DNA of 64,000 nucleotides, taken from Acidobacteriota bacterium. GTDB lineage: Bacteria; Acidobacteriota; Terriglobia; Bryobacterales; Bryobacteraceae. The notes under the pieces were generated by a model. The model was not told the DNA's origin and did no database searches. It saw nothing but the letters and a program-made list of their open reading frames with translations. The translations under genes were made by a program, and so were the position numbers. The stretch is taken from the NCBI GenBank assembly GCA_003223115.1, contig QHXW01000058.1:1-64000 (forward strand), given 5' to 3'. This document shows, piece by piece, positions 18,071 to 28,097 of the stretch. Position 1 is the first letter of the stretch. Every line of letters begins with the position of its first letter.

Positions 18071-18670
18071 ATGTTACTGAAGATTTTGGCCCACCCCGTT
18101 TTCACAAACCTGAACTTCCACATGCCGATCATGGTGGATCTTCGCCACCCGCTGGTCCTGCTGACAGGCGAAAACGGCTGTGGAAAATCCACGTTGCTTC
18201 ATTCGATTTACTATGCGATCCGTGGTGAGGCCATCGACGGCTACATTTACAAGCTCGAGGGCGAAGCCGTCGAACCGGGCCGTGTGTTTCTTTTCGACGC
18301 CGAGCAGCACAATCCCCGCGCGCACCTGGAATTCTTCGACAACCAACCCGAAATGAAAGAATTCATCCGCATGGCCAGTCACGGTCAGGTGATGCTCTCC
18401 ATGTTCCGCGAAACGTTTCCGAGTTTTCCCGACGGTACTGTCTTGCTCCTGGACGAGCCGGAGATGGCGTTGTCAGTCTCGAATCAGCGGCGTATTTTGA
18501 AAATGCTCTTGGAGCTGGTCGATCAGAAAAATTTCCGCATTATCGCCGCCACGCATTCACCGGTGTTGATCGACGCCAAAGAGACGTACGTGATCGATAT
18601 GGACCGGCATATCAACCGCAACGTGGTTGCCGCGGATTTCGGCGTGGAAGGCCAAAGCACCATCCAGTAA
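18071..18670 (+). CDS. Stand-alone AAA/ABC-type ATPase (AAA_21-like)
   Basis: The 199-residue product has a compact ATPase core with Walker A GENGCGKST (about residue 34), a signature-like ASHGQ (about 100), Walker B VLLLDEPE (about 120) and an H-loop ATHSP (about 161). It lacks the coiled coil of SMC or RecF proteins and any membrane domain. Proteins of this size and order are annotated as predicted ATPases related to the OLD/ABC group; a cellular role is not established. The acyl-CoA dehydrogenase gene follows after 75 bases on the same strand. Confidence 0.75.
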   Translation: MLLKILAHPVFTNLNFHMPIMVDLRHPLVLLTGENGCGKSTLLHSIYYAIRGEAIDGYIYKLEGEAVEPGRVFLFDAEQHNPRAHLEFFDNQPEMKEFIRMASHGQVMLSMFRETFPSFPDGTVLLLDEPEMALSVSNQRRILKMLLELVDQKNFRIIAATHSPVLIDAKETYVIDMDRHINRNVVAADFGVEGQSTIQ

Positions 18671-18745
18671 TCCAGCTTTCGCGCTCTTTCCCGCATCGCC
18701 GCGATAATCGCTGGCGACCTGCCCGTGATATCGTTCAGGTGTCCT

Positions 18746-19954
18746 ATGCTGTTCGAATACTCCGATCGTGTCCGCGAGCTCGATTCGAAGCTCCAGGCGT
18801 TCATGGATGAGCACATCTATCCGAATGAAAAGCTGCACGCGGAGCAACTTCGCTCGAATGATCGCTGGCACCCCACACCCATTCTCGAAGCACTGAAACC
18901 TAAAGCCCGGGCGGCCGGTTTGTGGAATCTGTTCCTGCCGGACAGCGAGGAAGGAGCCGGGCTCTCGAACTTCGAATATGCGCCGCTGTGCGAAATCATG
19001 GGCCGTTCTTCAATAGCCCCCGAGGTATTCAATTGTTCGGCGCCCGATACCGGCAACATGGAAGTTCTGGCGCGTTACGGGACCGCGGAGCAGAAACAGC
19101 GCTGGTTGAAACCGCTACTGGCGGGTGAAATTCGGTCGTGCTTCTGCATGACGGAGCCGGATGTGGCTTCCTCCGATGCAACCAATATTCGTGCCAGCAT
19201 CGTGCGCCAGGGCGGCGATTACGTCCTCAATGGCCGCAAGTGGTGGTCTTCGGGCGCCGGCGATCCGCGCTGTAAAATCGCCATTTTCATGGGCAAGACC
19301 GACCCCTCGGCTCCACGCCATCAACAGCAGTCCATGATTCTTGTTCCGCTCGACGCACCGGGCGTCACCATCCGCCGCATGCTGCCCGTCTTCGGCTATG
19401 ATGACGCGCCGCACGGGCATGGCGAAGTTGTTTTCGAGAATGTCCGCGTGCCTGCATCGAACATTCTGCTGGGTGAAGGGCGCGGGTTCGAAATTGCTCA
19501 GGGCCGGCTCGGGCCGGGGCGCATTCATCATTGCATGCGCTTGATCGGGGTCGCAGAGCGCTCACTCGAAGCCATGTGCCGGCGCGTGGAATCGCGGGTC
19601 GCGTTCGGCCGCAAACTGGCGGAGTTCGGTACCGTGCGTGCCGATATCGCGCAATCCCGCATCGAAATCGAGCAGGCGCGGTTGCTGACGCTGAACGCCG
19701 CCTGGATGATGGACAAACTCGGCAACAAAGGCGCGCGTGCTGAGATTGCCATGATCAAGGTTGTCGCCCCCAATATGGCGCTGCGTGTGATCGATCGTGC
19801 CATTCAGGCCCACGGCGGAGCGGGCGTGTCGGATGATTTTGGCCTGGCATCTGCGTGGGCCAACAGCCGCACACTGCGCCTGGCCGATGGACCGGACGAA
19901 GTACATCTGGAAAGCATCGCCAAGCTGGAGCTCAAGAAGTATGCCGGAGACTAA
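18746..19954 (+). CDS. Acyl-CoA dehydrogenase
   Basis: The ATG at 18746 gives the usual start of this family; an in-frame GTG at 18725 is less likely. The 402 residues follow the acyl-CoA dehydrogenase fold: alpha-helical N-domain with [23 protein letters not shown]/substrate motifs [15 protein letters not shown] and KWWSSGAGD, and a C-terminal helical domain with [12 protein letters not shown] and [14 protein letters not shown]. It matches the long-chain, ACAD10/11-like or fadE-like branch. It oxidises acyl-CoA to enoyl-CoA with FAD in the cytoplasm. The damaged MDR oxidoreductase begins 14 bases before its stop. Confidence 0.93.
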   Translation: MLFEYSDRVRELDSKLQAFMDEHIYPNEKLHAEQLRSNDRWHPTPILEALKPKARAAGLWNLFLPDSEEGAGLSNFEYAPLCEIMGRSSIAPEVFNCSAPDTGNMEVLARYGTAEQKQRWLKPLLAGEIRSCFCMTEPDVASSDATNIRASIVRQGGDYVLNGRKWWSSGAGDPRCKIAIFMGKTDPSAPRHQQQSMILVPLDAPGVTIRRMLPVFGYDDAPHGHGEVVFENVRVPASNILLGEGRGFEIAQGRLGPGRIHHCMRLIGVAERSLEAMCRRVESRVAFGRKLAEFGTVRADIAQSRIEIEQARLLTLNAAWMMDKLGNKGARAEIAMIKVVAPNMALRVIDRAIQAHGGAGVSDDFGLASAWANSRTLRLADGPDEVHLESIAKLELKKYAGD

Positions 19955-20963
19955 TCGACAAATCACCCTGGCAGCGCGGCCCGCGGGACTCACTCCCTAA
20001 AGAATCGGATTTCAAATTGTTTGAATCGCCCCTGCCTGCTCCTCGTGTCGGCGAAATCCTGGTTCGCCTGCTATATGTTTCGGTCGACCCTTACATGCGC
20101 GGCCGGAAGAATGATGTCAAATCGTATGCGCCGCCGGTCGGCATCGGTGAGGTGATGGGCGCAGGCGGCGTGGGCGTGGTGATGGTTTCGCAGCACCCGC
20201 AAATTCAAGCCCGGTGACATCGTCAACGCGTTCTTCGGCTGGCAGGAATATGCCGTTTCAGACGGCAACGGCGTGCGCAAGGTGGACCCAAACCTGGCGC
20301 CCATCTCCACTTCTCTCGACGTGCTTGGCATTCCCGGTTTGACCGCCTACTTCGGGCTGCTTGAAATTGGCCAACCTCGCCCGGGCGAACCAGTGGTGGT
20401 CTCGGGCGCCGCCGGAGCAGTAGGCTCGATCGTGGGCCAGGTCGCCAAACTGCAGGGCTGCCGCGTAGTGGGAATCGCCGGCTCCGATCAGAAAGTGGAT
20501 TGGATTACTCGAGAGCTTGGCTTCGATGCCGCGTTCAATTACAAAACTACGCCGGATTTGATTTGGACGTCAGGCTGGCCGAGCTTTGCCCCAAAGGCGT
20601 TGACGTCTATTTCGATAACGTCGGCGGCCCGATCACCGACGCCGTCTTCAAGTCCATCAACGTGAGAGCGCGCATCGTGGTCTGCGGCCAGATCTCGCAA
20701 TACAACGCCGACAAACCGCCAACGGGCCCGCGCCTGCTCGGGCACTTGATTGTCAAACAAGCCAAAGCCGAGGGATTTCTGGTATTTCAATACAGCTCGC
20801 GGTACGGCGAAGGGTTGAAACTCCTCGCGAATGGCTCCGTGCAGGCAAGCTCAAGTACCGCGAGCAAGTGATCGACGGCATCGAAAACGCTCCGCGCGCC
20901 TTCATCGGCATGCTGCAAGGCGAGAACATCGGAAAGCAGTTGGTGCGCGTAGCCCAGCAATGA
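19941..20963 (+). pseudogene. MDR-family NADP oxidoreductase (CurA-like), four frame breaks
   Basis: Joining three reading frames recovers a full-length zinc-independent medium-chain reductase: start [19 protein letters not shown], then KESDFKLFESPLPAPRVG, YVSVDPYMRG, the nucleotide fold SGAAGAVGSIVGQVAKL, VDVYFDNVGG and the tail GKLKYREQVIDGIENAP. Breaks lie near 19998, 20205, 20553 and 20845, and their net effect is zero. The first is repaired by removing one C from CCC, the third by adding one T to TTT, the fourth by one A in AA; the second fits one C too many. Nothing else is damaged, so sequencing error is at least as likely as true pseudogenisation. If intact, it reduces enone or quinone-like substrates with NADPH. 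Confidence 0.8.
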
Positions 20964-21026
20964 ACCAGTTTAGCTATAGCTAAGGATTGATTGACGTGTC
21001 GTCTTTGCGTTGAACTGCCGGGCGGC

Positions 21027-21503
21027 TCAGTTCAGCCGCGCCGCAAACTGCCGCGCCAGCGGGTCCGCCTCTTTCTCGGGCAACCCAGCGAAGCCTGCAA
21101 GGAAAGCGCCTTTCTGGAAAATGTAGACGGGTTTCGCGCCGTCCGTGCCGAAGTAGCCGCCCATGTGAGGCAGGTATTTCGCATCGCGTAAATGATTTTT
21201 GAAATCGAAGAGTAGCAGCGCTGCCGCTTCTGCGTTGCCCGAACGCAGCAGGAACTGCTCCCAGCTCTTTCCCTTCCGGCGGTACTCGGCAACGTTTCCG
21301 CCCGGGAGGAAATCTTTATTGAGCAGCTTGTCGTTCACCAGTTGAATGCTCACCTGGTCAGCCAGCGGGAAGCGCCGGCTCTCGTCGATGGGCTTGGCCT
21401 TCGCCACGGGCGCGGGTTGCGGCGCCTCCTGCGGTGGCGGCGAAGAACTGCCGCATGCGGTCAACATCACCAGCGCCGCAGCCACCAGGCAACCGGATTT
21501 CAT
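21027..21503 (-). CDS. Predicted lipoprotein of unknown function
   Basis: The 158-residue product begins MKSGCLVAAALVMLTACGSS, a lipoprotein signal with lipobox LTAC and acylated Cys17, followed by a Pro/Ala-rich spacer to residue 37. The mature part, about 120 residues, has no motif I recognise; it contains MGGYFGTDGAKPVYIFQKG and ends in QFAARLN. Its ATG overlaps the oligopeptidase stop by four bases (ATGA), so the two are co-translated. It probably sits on the periplasmic side of a membrane. Confidence 0.7.
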   Translation of the reverse strand: MKSGCLVAAALVMLTACGSSSPPPQEAPQPAPVAKAKPIDESRRFPLADQVSIQLVNDKLLNKDFLPGGNVAEYRRKGKSWEQFLLRSGNAEAAALLLFDFKNHLRDAKYLPHMGGYFGTDGAKPVYIFQKGAFLAGFAGLPEKEADPLARQFAARLN

Positions 21504-23560
21504 GCCCGGTTCACAGTGAGCAGACCCGACCTTTCGAGCAGCGCGTTCATATCCGGGTCGCGGCCCATAAAGCGGCGATACAGTTCGGCCGGATCTTCGC
21601 TGTCTCCTTTGGAGAGAATTTTCTCGCGAAATTCCAGGCCAATGTCGCGGCTGAAAATGCCGTGCTCGCGGAAACGCGTGAAGGCGTCGGCGTCCAGCAC
21701 TTCAGCCCATTTGTAGGAATAGTAACCGGCGCCATAGCCCACCGGATTCGCGAACAGGTGCGTAAACGACGCGATCATGCCGTGGTCGCTTGGAAAGGGG
21801 GCGGGCGCAAACTCCTGCAGAACCTTGCGTGAATAATCCATGACGTCGCCGTGCTGTGCCGGCGAATAATCGATGTGCAACGCCAGATCCACGTAGCCAA
21901 ACCCGAGCTGCCGCATCTGCCCATTCGCGCTTCGAAAGTTTCGCGCGCGGTTCATTTTCTGGAACAGTTCTTCAGGAATCGGCGCCCCGGTCTAGTAGTG
22001 GCGCGCAAACAGGTCCAGCGCCTCCCGCTCCCAGGACCAGTTCTCCATGATCTGCGACGGCAGTTCGACGAAATCCCAGGCGACGCTCGTCCCCGCCAGA
22101 CTCCTCAATTCCACGCGGCTCAAACAATGGTGCAGCAGATGGCCGAATTCGTGAAAGATGGTCTGGACTTCGCGATGCGTGAGTAACGCCGGCTCACCGC
22201 CAATCGGCGGAGTGAGGTTGCCGCACATCAGAGCCAGGTGAGGAAGAAATCCGCCGTCCCCCGGCACCCCCGTAATGAATGCATCCATCCAGGCGCCGCC
22301 GCGCTTGGCCTCGCGTGGGTACCAGTCCGCGTAAAAAGCGCCCAGCAGGGTTCCGTCCTGATCGTAGATCCCGTAATACTTCACGTCCGGATGCCACACC
22401 GGAACACCGGACTCCTCGACCACTCGAATCCCGTATAACCTCCAGACCGTTTCAAACATCCCTTGGATCACGCGCTCCACCGGGAAATAGGGCCGCAGGG
22501 CCTCTTCGTCAAAATCGTAGAGCGCCGCTCGTTGTTTTTCCGCGTAATATCCGATGTCCCAGGCTGCCAGTTCTGGCGCACCGGCACCTTCCAGAGTTCG
22601 CCGGAAAGCCGTGAGCTCCTGGTTCTCCTCCCGAAATCGTGCCTCGGTCTTTACTTTGAGCTCCGCCAGGAACTTCTCCGCCCGCTCGCCCGAATGCGCC
22701 ATACGGTCCTCGATCACCAGGTCAGCAAAATTTTGGAAACGCAGCAGTTTCGCCTTTTCGCGCCGCAACTCCAAAATCCGGCCCAGCAAAGCGCGGTTGT
22801 CGAATTCGCCCGAAGTGGCCCGCGTCGTGTACGCCCGATACACATACTCCCGGACCCACGCATCAGCCAGATAGGTCAGGAGCGCGGTATAGCTCGGCCC
22901 CTGCAACGTGAAGCGCCAGCCTGCTACTCCCTTTGCCTCGGCGCTGGCGCGAGCGGCGGCGATGGCCGTGGGCGGCAAACCGGCGAGCTTGGATTCATCG
23001 GCAATCACCAGCTCGAATGCATTGGTTGAATCCAGAACGTTCTCGCCGAATTTTGTCGTGAGCTTGCTCAGCTCGACGTCGATCTGCTCCAGGCGCGCTT
23101 TGCCGGCGGCATCGAGTTCCGCGCCGTGACGCCGGAAGCTGTCGATGGTTTTCGTGAGAAAGCGTTTTCGCGTGCCCGCCAGTTTCTGCGCCTCTTCGGT
23201 CGAGGCATATTGCTGCACCGCTTTCCACAATCCTTCGTCCAGCGGAATGCAGGAATAGAATGCGCTGACTTCGGGCTGCACCGCGTTATGCGCCGCGCGC
23301 AACTCCGGATAGGTGGCCACCGATTCCAGGTGTTTCACCACCGACATCGCATAATCCGGCTGTTCGGTCATCTCATCGAGCGCCTGCATCGTGTTTTGAA
23401 ACGTTCGCGGCCGCGCCTCCGCCGCAATGGCATTCATCCGCTCTCGCGACTCGGCTAATAACTTCTTCATCGCTGGCTCCACATGTTCGGCGCGAATGCG
23501 ATCGAACGGAATGCGGAAGTTGACTTCGAGAAGTGGATTGGGCTCGGTGTTCGTGGGCAT
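21500..23560 (-). pseudogene. M3 oligopeptidase (PrlC/OpdA-like) interrupted by an in-frame amber codon
   Basis: The coding sequence runs in one frame from the ATG at 23560 to the stop at 21500, except for a TAG at 21992-21994. Before it lie 522 residues including the zinc site FHEFGHLLHH (about 495) of M3 metallopeptidases; after it come 151 codons with the conserved tail (GYGAGYYSYKWAEVLDADAF). The stop sits in RHY-stop-TGAPIPEE, where relatives usually have Glu, so a single G-to-T change from GAG is enough. Without the tail the enzyme lacks part of its active-site cleft. It would degrade short peptides in the cytoplasm, including cleaved signal peptides. Read error, true nonsense mutation and readthrough all remain possible. 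Confidence 0.82.
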
Positions 23561-23650
23561 CAGTTTTGTCGGAAAACACGGGCTGAACCGCCCGCGTTAA
23601 TTACCAGAATACAGAATTCCTCGTGCCCGATGAAAATAAAGCCGGCGCCC

Positions 23651-24169
23651 TTAACTTCGACTATGTCCGTCCAAGCGGTGGTAATCGCTGCCGAAGTAAA
23701 CCAGGGGCCGGCCTTCGCGGTGCTCGGCGTGTAAGACTTCCGCGATTAAGATTGCGTGGTCGCCTGCGTCCACCATCTTGTGCTGCCCGCACTCGAAGTG
23801 GGCCAGCACGCGCGGAATGAGCGGTACCCCAGTTTGGCCCGCATGCCACTCGATGCCGATGAAGCGATTCTGCCCGCGTCGCGCAAATAAAACCGAGAGC
23901 TCTCGCTGGTCCTCGTTCAGCACATTGATCCCCAGATGGCTGGCGCGGCGGAAGTACTCAAGGACCGTCGCCCGGTGATCCACGCACACCAGAACCAGCG
24001 GCGGATCGAGCGAAACGGACGTGAAGGAGCTCGCTGTCATGCCATGCGGGGTGCCTTTAGCGTCGAGTACAGTGACCACCGTCACTCCTGTGACAAATCT
24101 GGCGCAAGTACGGCAAAAGTGGCTTTTATCTATACTTGCGCGGCGCATCGGCTGCGCTTTGCTTGACAT
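23651..24169 (-). CDS. Flavin reductase-like FMN-binding protein
   Basis: The product has 172 residues counted from the ATG at 24169; a second ATG at 24148 is possible and neither has a strong ribosome site. The split-barrel flavin reductase fold is clear: FVTGVTVVTVLDAKGTPHGMTASSF-type N-terminus, SLDPPLVLVCVD, FGINVL-like LGINVLNEDQ, and a late VLAHFECG and H-A-I-L-I-AEV segment with PLVYFGSDY near the end. Such proteins reduce FMN with NAD(P)H or act as the reductase part of two-component monooxygenases. No monooxygenase gene is nearby. The HU gene diverges from it. Confidence 0.82.
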   Translation of the reverse strand: MSSKAQPMRRASIDKSHFCRTCARFVTGVTVVTVLDAKGTPHGMTASSFTSVSLDPPLVLVCVDHRATVLEYFRRASHLGINVLNEDQRELSVLFARRGQNRFIGIEWHAGQTGVPLIPRVLAHFECGQHKMVDAGDHAILIAEVLHAEHREGRPLVYFGSDYHRLDGHSRS

Positions 24170-24220
24170 GGCCGTAAGCCTAATCTTATCATGATGTTGA
24201 CCTTCGCGAGGGAGGGCGTC

Positions 24221-24490
24221 TTGATCAAGCTCGATATTATCAATGAGGTAGTCAACAGAACCGGCATCACTAAGACCAAGGCCGAGATGGCCGTCGAAAC
24301 CGTTTTCGAGACCATGAAGAAGGCGCTGGAACACGGCGACCGAATCGAATTGCGCGGTTTCGGCGTGTTCAATGTCAAACCTCGGAAAACCGGTATTGGC
24401 CGGAACCCTCGAACTGGCGCCGAGGTTTCCATTCCGCCCGGCAAGGCGGTCCGATTTAAGCCCGGCAAGGAGCTGCAGAGTCTGCAGTAA
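24221..24490 (+). CDS. HU/IHF-family DNA-binding protein
   Basis: A TTG at 24221 preceded by GAGGGAGGG gives an 89-residue protein, the usual HU/IHF length; an ATG at 24191 would add ten atypical residues. The sequence shows the dimerising helices (KTKAEMAVETVFETMKKAL), the hinge ELRGFGVFNV and the DNA-binding arm GRNPRTGAEVSIPPGKAVRFKPGKEL. The arm is of the IHF/HU type with the intercalating proline of the RNP segment. It bends and compacts DNA as a dimer. Confidence 0.93.
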   Translation: MIKLDIINEVVNRTGITKTKAEMAVETVFETMKKALEHGDRIELRGFGVFNVKPRKTGIGRNPRTGAEVSIPPGKAVRFKPGKELQSLQ

Positions 24491-24511
24491 AGCTTTCGTA
24501 ACGTAGGCACT

Positions 24512-25486
24512 GTGTCCCCGCAGGATTTTTCGCCCGCATTCTACCCTTCTGCCGCAACCAACGGCGTTGAAGCGCGCCTTGTTGCGCCGGCGCGCCGGCG
24601 TCCGCGCTATTGGCTTCACGGGCTGATGTTCGCGCTGACGCTCGTGAGCACCACCATCGTGGGCGCGCGCATGCAGTACAACTTCGCGCACAACTTGCCG
24701 TTCTTCGATTTCGAGCGGGATCTGGCCGCATTTGGAATGTGGTGGAAGCAACCTTCAGTGCTGCTCCAGGGCCTGCCGTTCTCACTCACGCTGCTGACTA
24801 TTTTGCTGGCCCACGAATTCGGGCATTACCTGGCCTGTGTGTATTACCGCGTTGACGCCAGTCTCCCGTATTTTCTACCGGCCCCGACTTTCACCGGCAC
24901 TCTCGGCGCATTCATTCGCATCCGTTCGCCCATTTACAGCAAACGCGTCTTGTTCGATGTCGGTGTGGCGGGACCCATCGCCGGTTTCGTTTTTCTGCTT
25001 CCGGCGCTGGCCATCGGTCTGGCATTTTCGAAAATCATTCCTGGCATCGGCCATCAGGGCGCATTTACTTTCGGAACCCCGGCGCTGCTTTGGCTGCTCG
25101 AACGTGCCATATTCCCCAGTATTGGGACCGCCGACATTTACCTGCATCCGGTGGCGCGGGCCGCATGGATCGGCATCCTGGCCACGGCGCTGAACCTGCT
25201 TCCCATCGGCCAGCTCGATGGCGGTCATATTCTTTACTCCATTGCCGGCGACAGGCACAAAGCGCTTTCCCGTACGTTCGCCGCGATGCTGGTGCCCATC
25301 GGCATCTTCTTCTGGCAGGGATGGTTGGTCTGGGCTCTGCTCTTGCTTCTGTTCGGCATGCGCCACCCCGCCATATACGACCCTGCCGAAATTGGTTGGG
25401 GCCGCCGGAAACTGGCCTGGATCTCTCTGGTCATTTTCCTGCTATGCTTCACCTTGTCGCCCATCGCCTACACCGGCGGCTTCTGA
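24512..25486 (+). CDS. Site-2 protease family (M50) membrane protease
   Basis: The GTG start lies 21 bases after the HU stop. The 324 residues contain about seven membrane helices. The zinc motif HEFGH is at about residue 107 and the second ligand motif NLLPIGQLDGGH at about 230, the signature of site-2 proteases. No PDZ or CBS domain is present. Such enzymes cut transmembrane segments, often releasing anti-sigma factors, but no target gene is next to it. It leads a run of envelope genes on the same strand. Confidence 0.88.
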   Translation: MSPQDFSPAFYPSAATNGVEARLVAPARRRPRYWLHGLMFALTLVSTTIVGARMQYNFAHNLPFFDFERDLAAFGMWWKQPSVLLQGLPFSLTLLTILLAHEFGHYLACVYYRVDASLPYFLPAPTFTGTLGAFIRIRSPIYSKRVLFDVGVAGPIAGFVFLLPALAIGLAFSKIIPGIGHQGAFTFGTPALLWLLERAIFPSIGTADIYLHPVARAAWIGILATALNLLPIGQLDGGHILYSIAGDRHKALSRTFAAMLVPIGIFFWQGWLVWALLLLLFGMRHPAIYDPAEIGWGRRKLAWISLVIFLLCFTLSPIAYTGGF

Positions 25487-25495
25487 TCCCGGCGA

Positions 25496-26236
25496 ATGAA
25501 GATCACCGCCACGATCATCACACTCAATGAGGAGCGTCACATCGCGCGCTCCATCGAAAGCCTGCGCTGTTGCGATGAAATACTGGTTGTGGACTCGGGC
25601 TCCGTCGATCGCACCACAGAGCTAGCCTCCAAACTCGGCGCGCGGGTGGTCGAGAGCCCGTGGCCCGGCTACGCCGCGCAAAAAAATTTCGCCGCCGAGC
25701 AGGCGCGGCACGATTGGATCCTGTCTATCGATGCCGATGAAGCCTTGAGCGAGTCACTCGAAGGTGAAATCTGGAATTTGAAAAAAAAGGGCCCGGGCTA
25801 CGACGCCTACACCATGCCGCGCCTGGCGCAATATCTGGGCCGCTGGATCCTACACTGTGGCTGGTACCCCGACCGCAAAGTGCGGCTTTATCACCGCGCC
25901 AAGGCGAACTGGACTGGAAACTTCGTGCATGAGAACGTGGAGGTGAACGGCCGCGTCGGCCATCTGGAATCGAATCTGCTGCACTTCACGTGCGATTCGC
26001 TTTCCGAGCACCTGAAGACCATGGACCGCTACACCACGCTCGCGGCCGAAGAGCTGGTCTCGCGGAAGCAGAAGATTCTTTTGCGCAACATGATTCTGGA
26101 TCCTGCCTGGACCTTCGCCAAGACTTATATCATTCAACGCGGCTTTCAGGACGGCCTCGAAGGGCTCACCATCGCCTACATGGCTGCGCTCTACACGTTT
26201 CTCAAGTACGCCAAAGCGCGGAACATGAGCGGATGA
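25496..26236 (+). CDS. Glycosyltransferase family 2 (KdtX/WaaE-like)
   Basis: The 246 residues begin with the GT-A fold pattern ITATIITLNEERHIARSIESL, continue with ILVVDSGSVDRT and the metal-binding SIDADEALS, and include AAQKNFAAEQA, FVHENVEV and a C-terminal membrane-associating segment. This is the pattern of lipopolysaccharide-core beta-1,4-glucosyltransferases of the KdtX/WaaE group. It probably adds a sugar to a lipid-linked acceptor at the inner membrane. It starts nine bases after the protease stop. Confidence 0.85.
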   Translation: MKITATIITLNEERHIARSIESLRCCDEILVVDSGSVDRTTELASKLGARVVESPWPGYAAQKNFAAEQARHDWILSIDADEALSESLEGEIWNLKKKGPGYDAYTMPRLAQYLGRWILHCGWYPDRKVRLYHRAKANWTGNFVHENVEVNGRVGHLESNLLHFTCDSLSEHLKTMDRYTTLAAEELVSRKQKILLRNMILDPAWTFAKTYIIQRGFQDGLEGLTIAYMAALYTFLKYAKARNMSG

Positions 26237-26309
26237 ACGTTTGCCCCGGAGCGGCGAAAAGCGCAGCCCAGTCAGGCATACGGCGCCTCGGCGCTGAAGA
26301 ATTTTCGAC

Positions 26310-27205
26310 ATGCGGATTCTCCACCTCGACGCCGGTCATGAGATGCGCGGAGGCCAATGGCAGGTGCTGCGATTGATGGAAGGCCTGCACGACGCGGGAC
26401 AGGAAAATATCCTGCTGGCGCGCTCCCGATCGCCGCTTTTCGAAGAAGCCCGCGCGCGCCGTCTGGATGCACGCCCATTGAGTTTTTGTTCGGTTGTGAA
26501 TTGCGTCCGGACCGCCGATGTAGTCCATGCCCACGATGCTCGCTCTCACACGCTGGCTGCGTTGGCTGCGGCCGGACCTCTGGTGGTCTCGCGGCGCGTG
26601 GCCTTTCCCATCGGCCGGAACCTGCTTTCCCGCCTGAAATATGACCGCGCCGCACACTACATCGCTATCTCGCATTTTGTGAAAAACGAAATGATCACGG
26701 CCGGAATCGATCCCTGGCGCATTACAGTGGTGTATGACGGTGTGCCGCTCAACCCATCTCAATCAGCGCAAGGAGGCAGCGAGATCGTCACTCCGAAAAC
26801 CAACGATCCAAAGAAAGGCACGGTGCTCGTCCATCAAGCCGCGGAATTGGCCCGCGTGGACCTGATATTTTCAGAAAATCTGGAGCGTGATCTTGGTCGG
26901 GCCGCCATGTTCGTCTACATTACGCATTCGGAAGGATTGGGCTCTGCGGTTCTCATGGCGATGGCCGCGGGCGTTCCGGTGATCGCAAGCAATGCCGGCG
27001 GGTTGCCCGAAATTGTCGAGCACGAGCGCACCGGCCTGTTGGTCGAAAACACACCGGAGGCCGTCGCGCAGGCAATTCTGCGTCTCAAGCAGGATCCCTC
27101 GTGGGCCGGCTCACTTGCACGGAACGCTCGACTTAAAGTCGAGGAGAAATTCTCGGCCGGTGAGATGGTGGCAGGCACCCTCGCGGTTTACCGGACGCTG
27201 TGCTG

Positions 27206-27206
<1 letters not shown>
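26310..27206 (+). CDS. Glycosyltransferase family 4, short form
   Basis: The 298-residue product shows an N-terminal Rossmann half (ILHLDAGHEMRGGQWQVLRL, VVHAHDARSHTLAALAA) and the donor-site half (YITHSEGLGSAVLMAMAAGVPVIASNAGGLPEIV with its E-x7-E). It is shorter than the usual 360-400 residues because the C-terminal domain begins late (TPKTNDPKKGTVLVHQAAELA), but there is no frame break and I consider it a compact family member. It transfers a sugar from a nucleotide donor, probably for cell-surface glycan. The stop overlaps the next start in TGATG. Confidence 0.8.
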
Positions 27207-28036
<830 letters not shown>

Positions 28037-28097
28037 GGAATCTGGCGTGGGTGGAAACGAACCCCAGGTCGCAGCCCGCCCGACCACGGGATGAACC

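Noticed and set aside
24170-24751. Extension of the flavin reductase frame across the HU gene
   Set aside because: The added part is antisense to the HU protein and the site-2 protease start, and the family begins close to the ATG at 24169.
26760-26880. Internal deletion in the family 4 glycosyltransferase
   Set aside because: The protein is short, but the frame is unbroken and the donor-site half is complete, so I treat it as a short family form.
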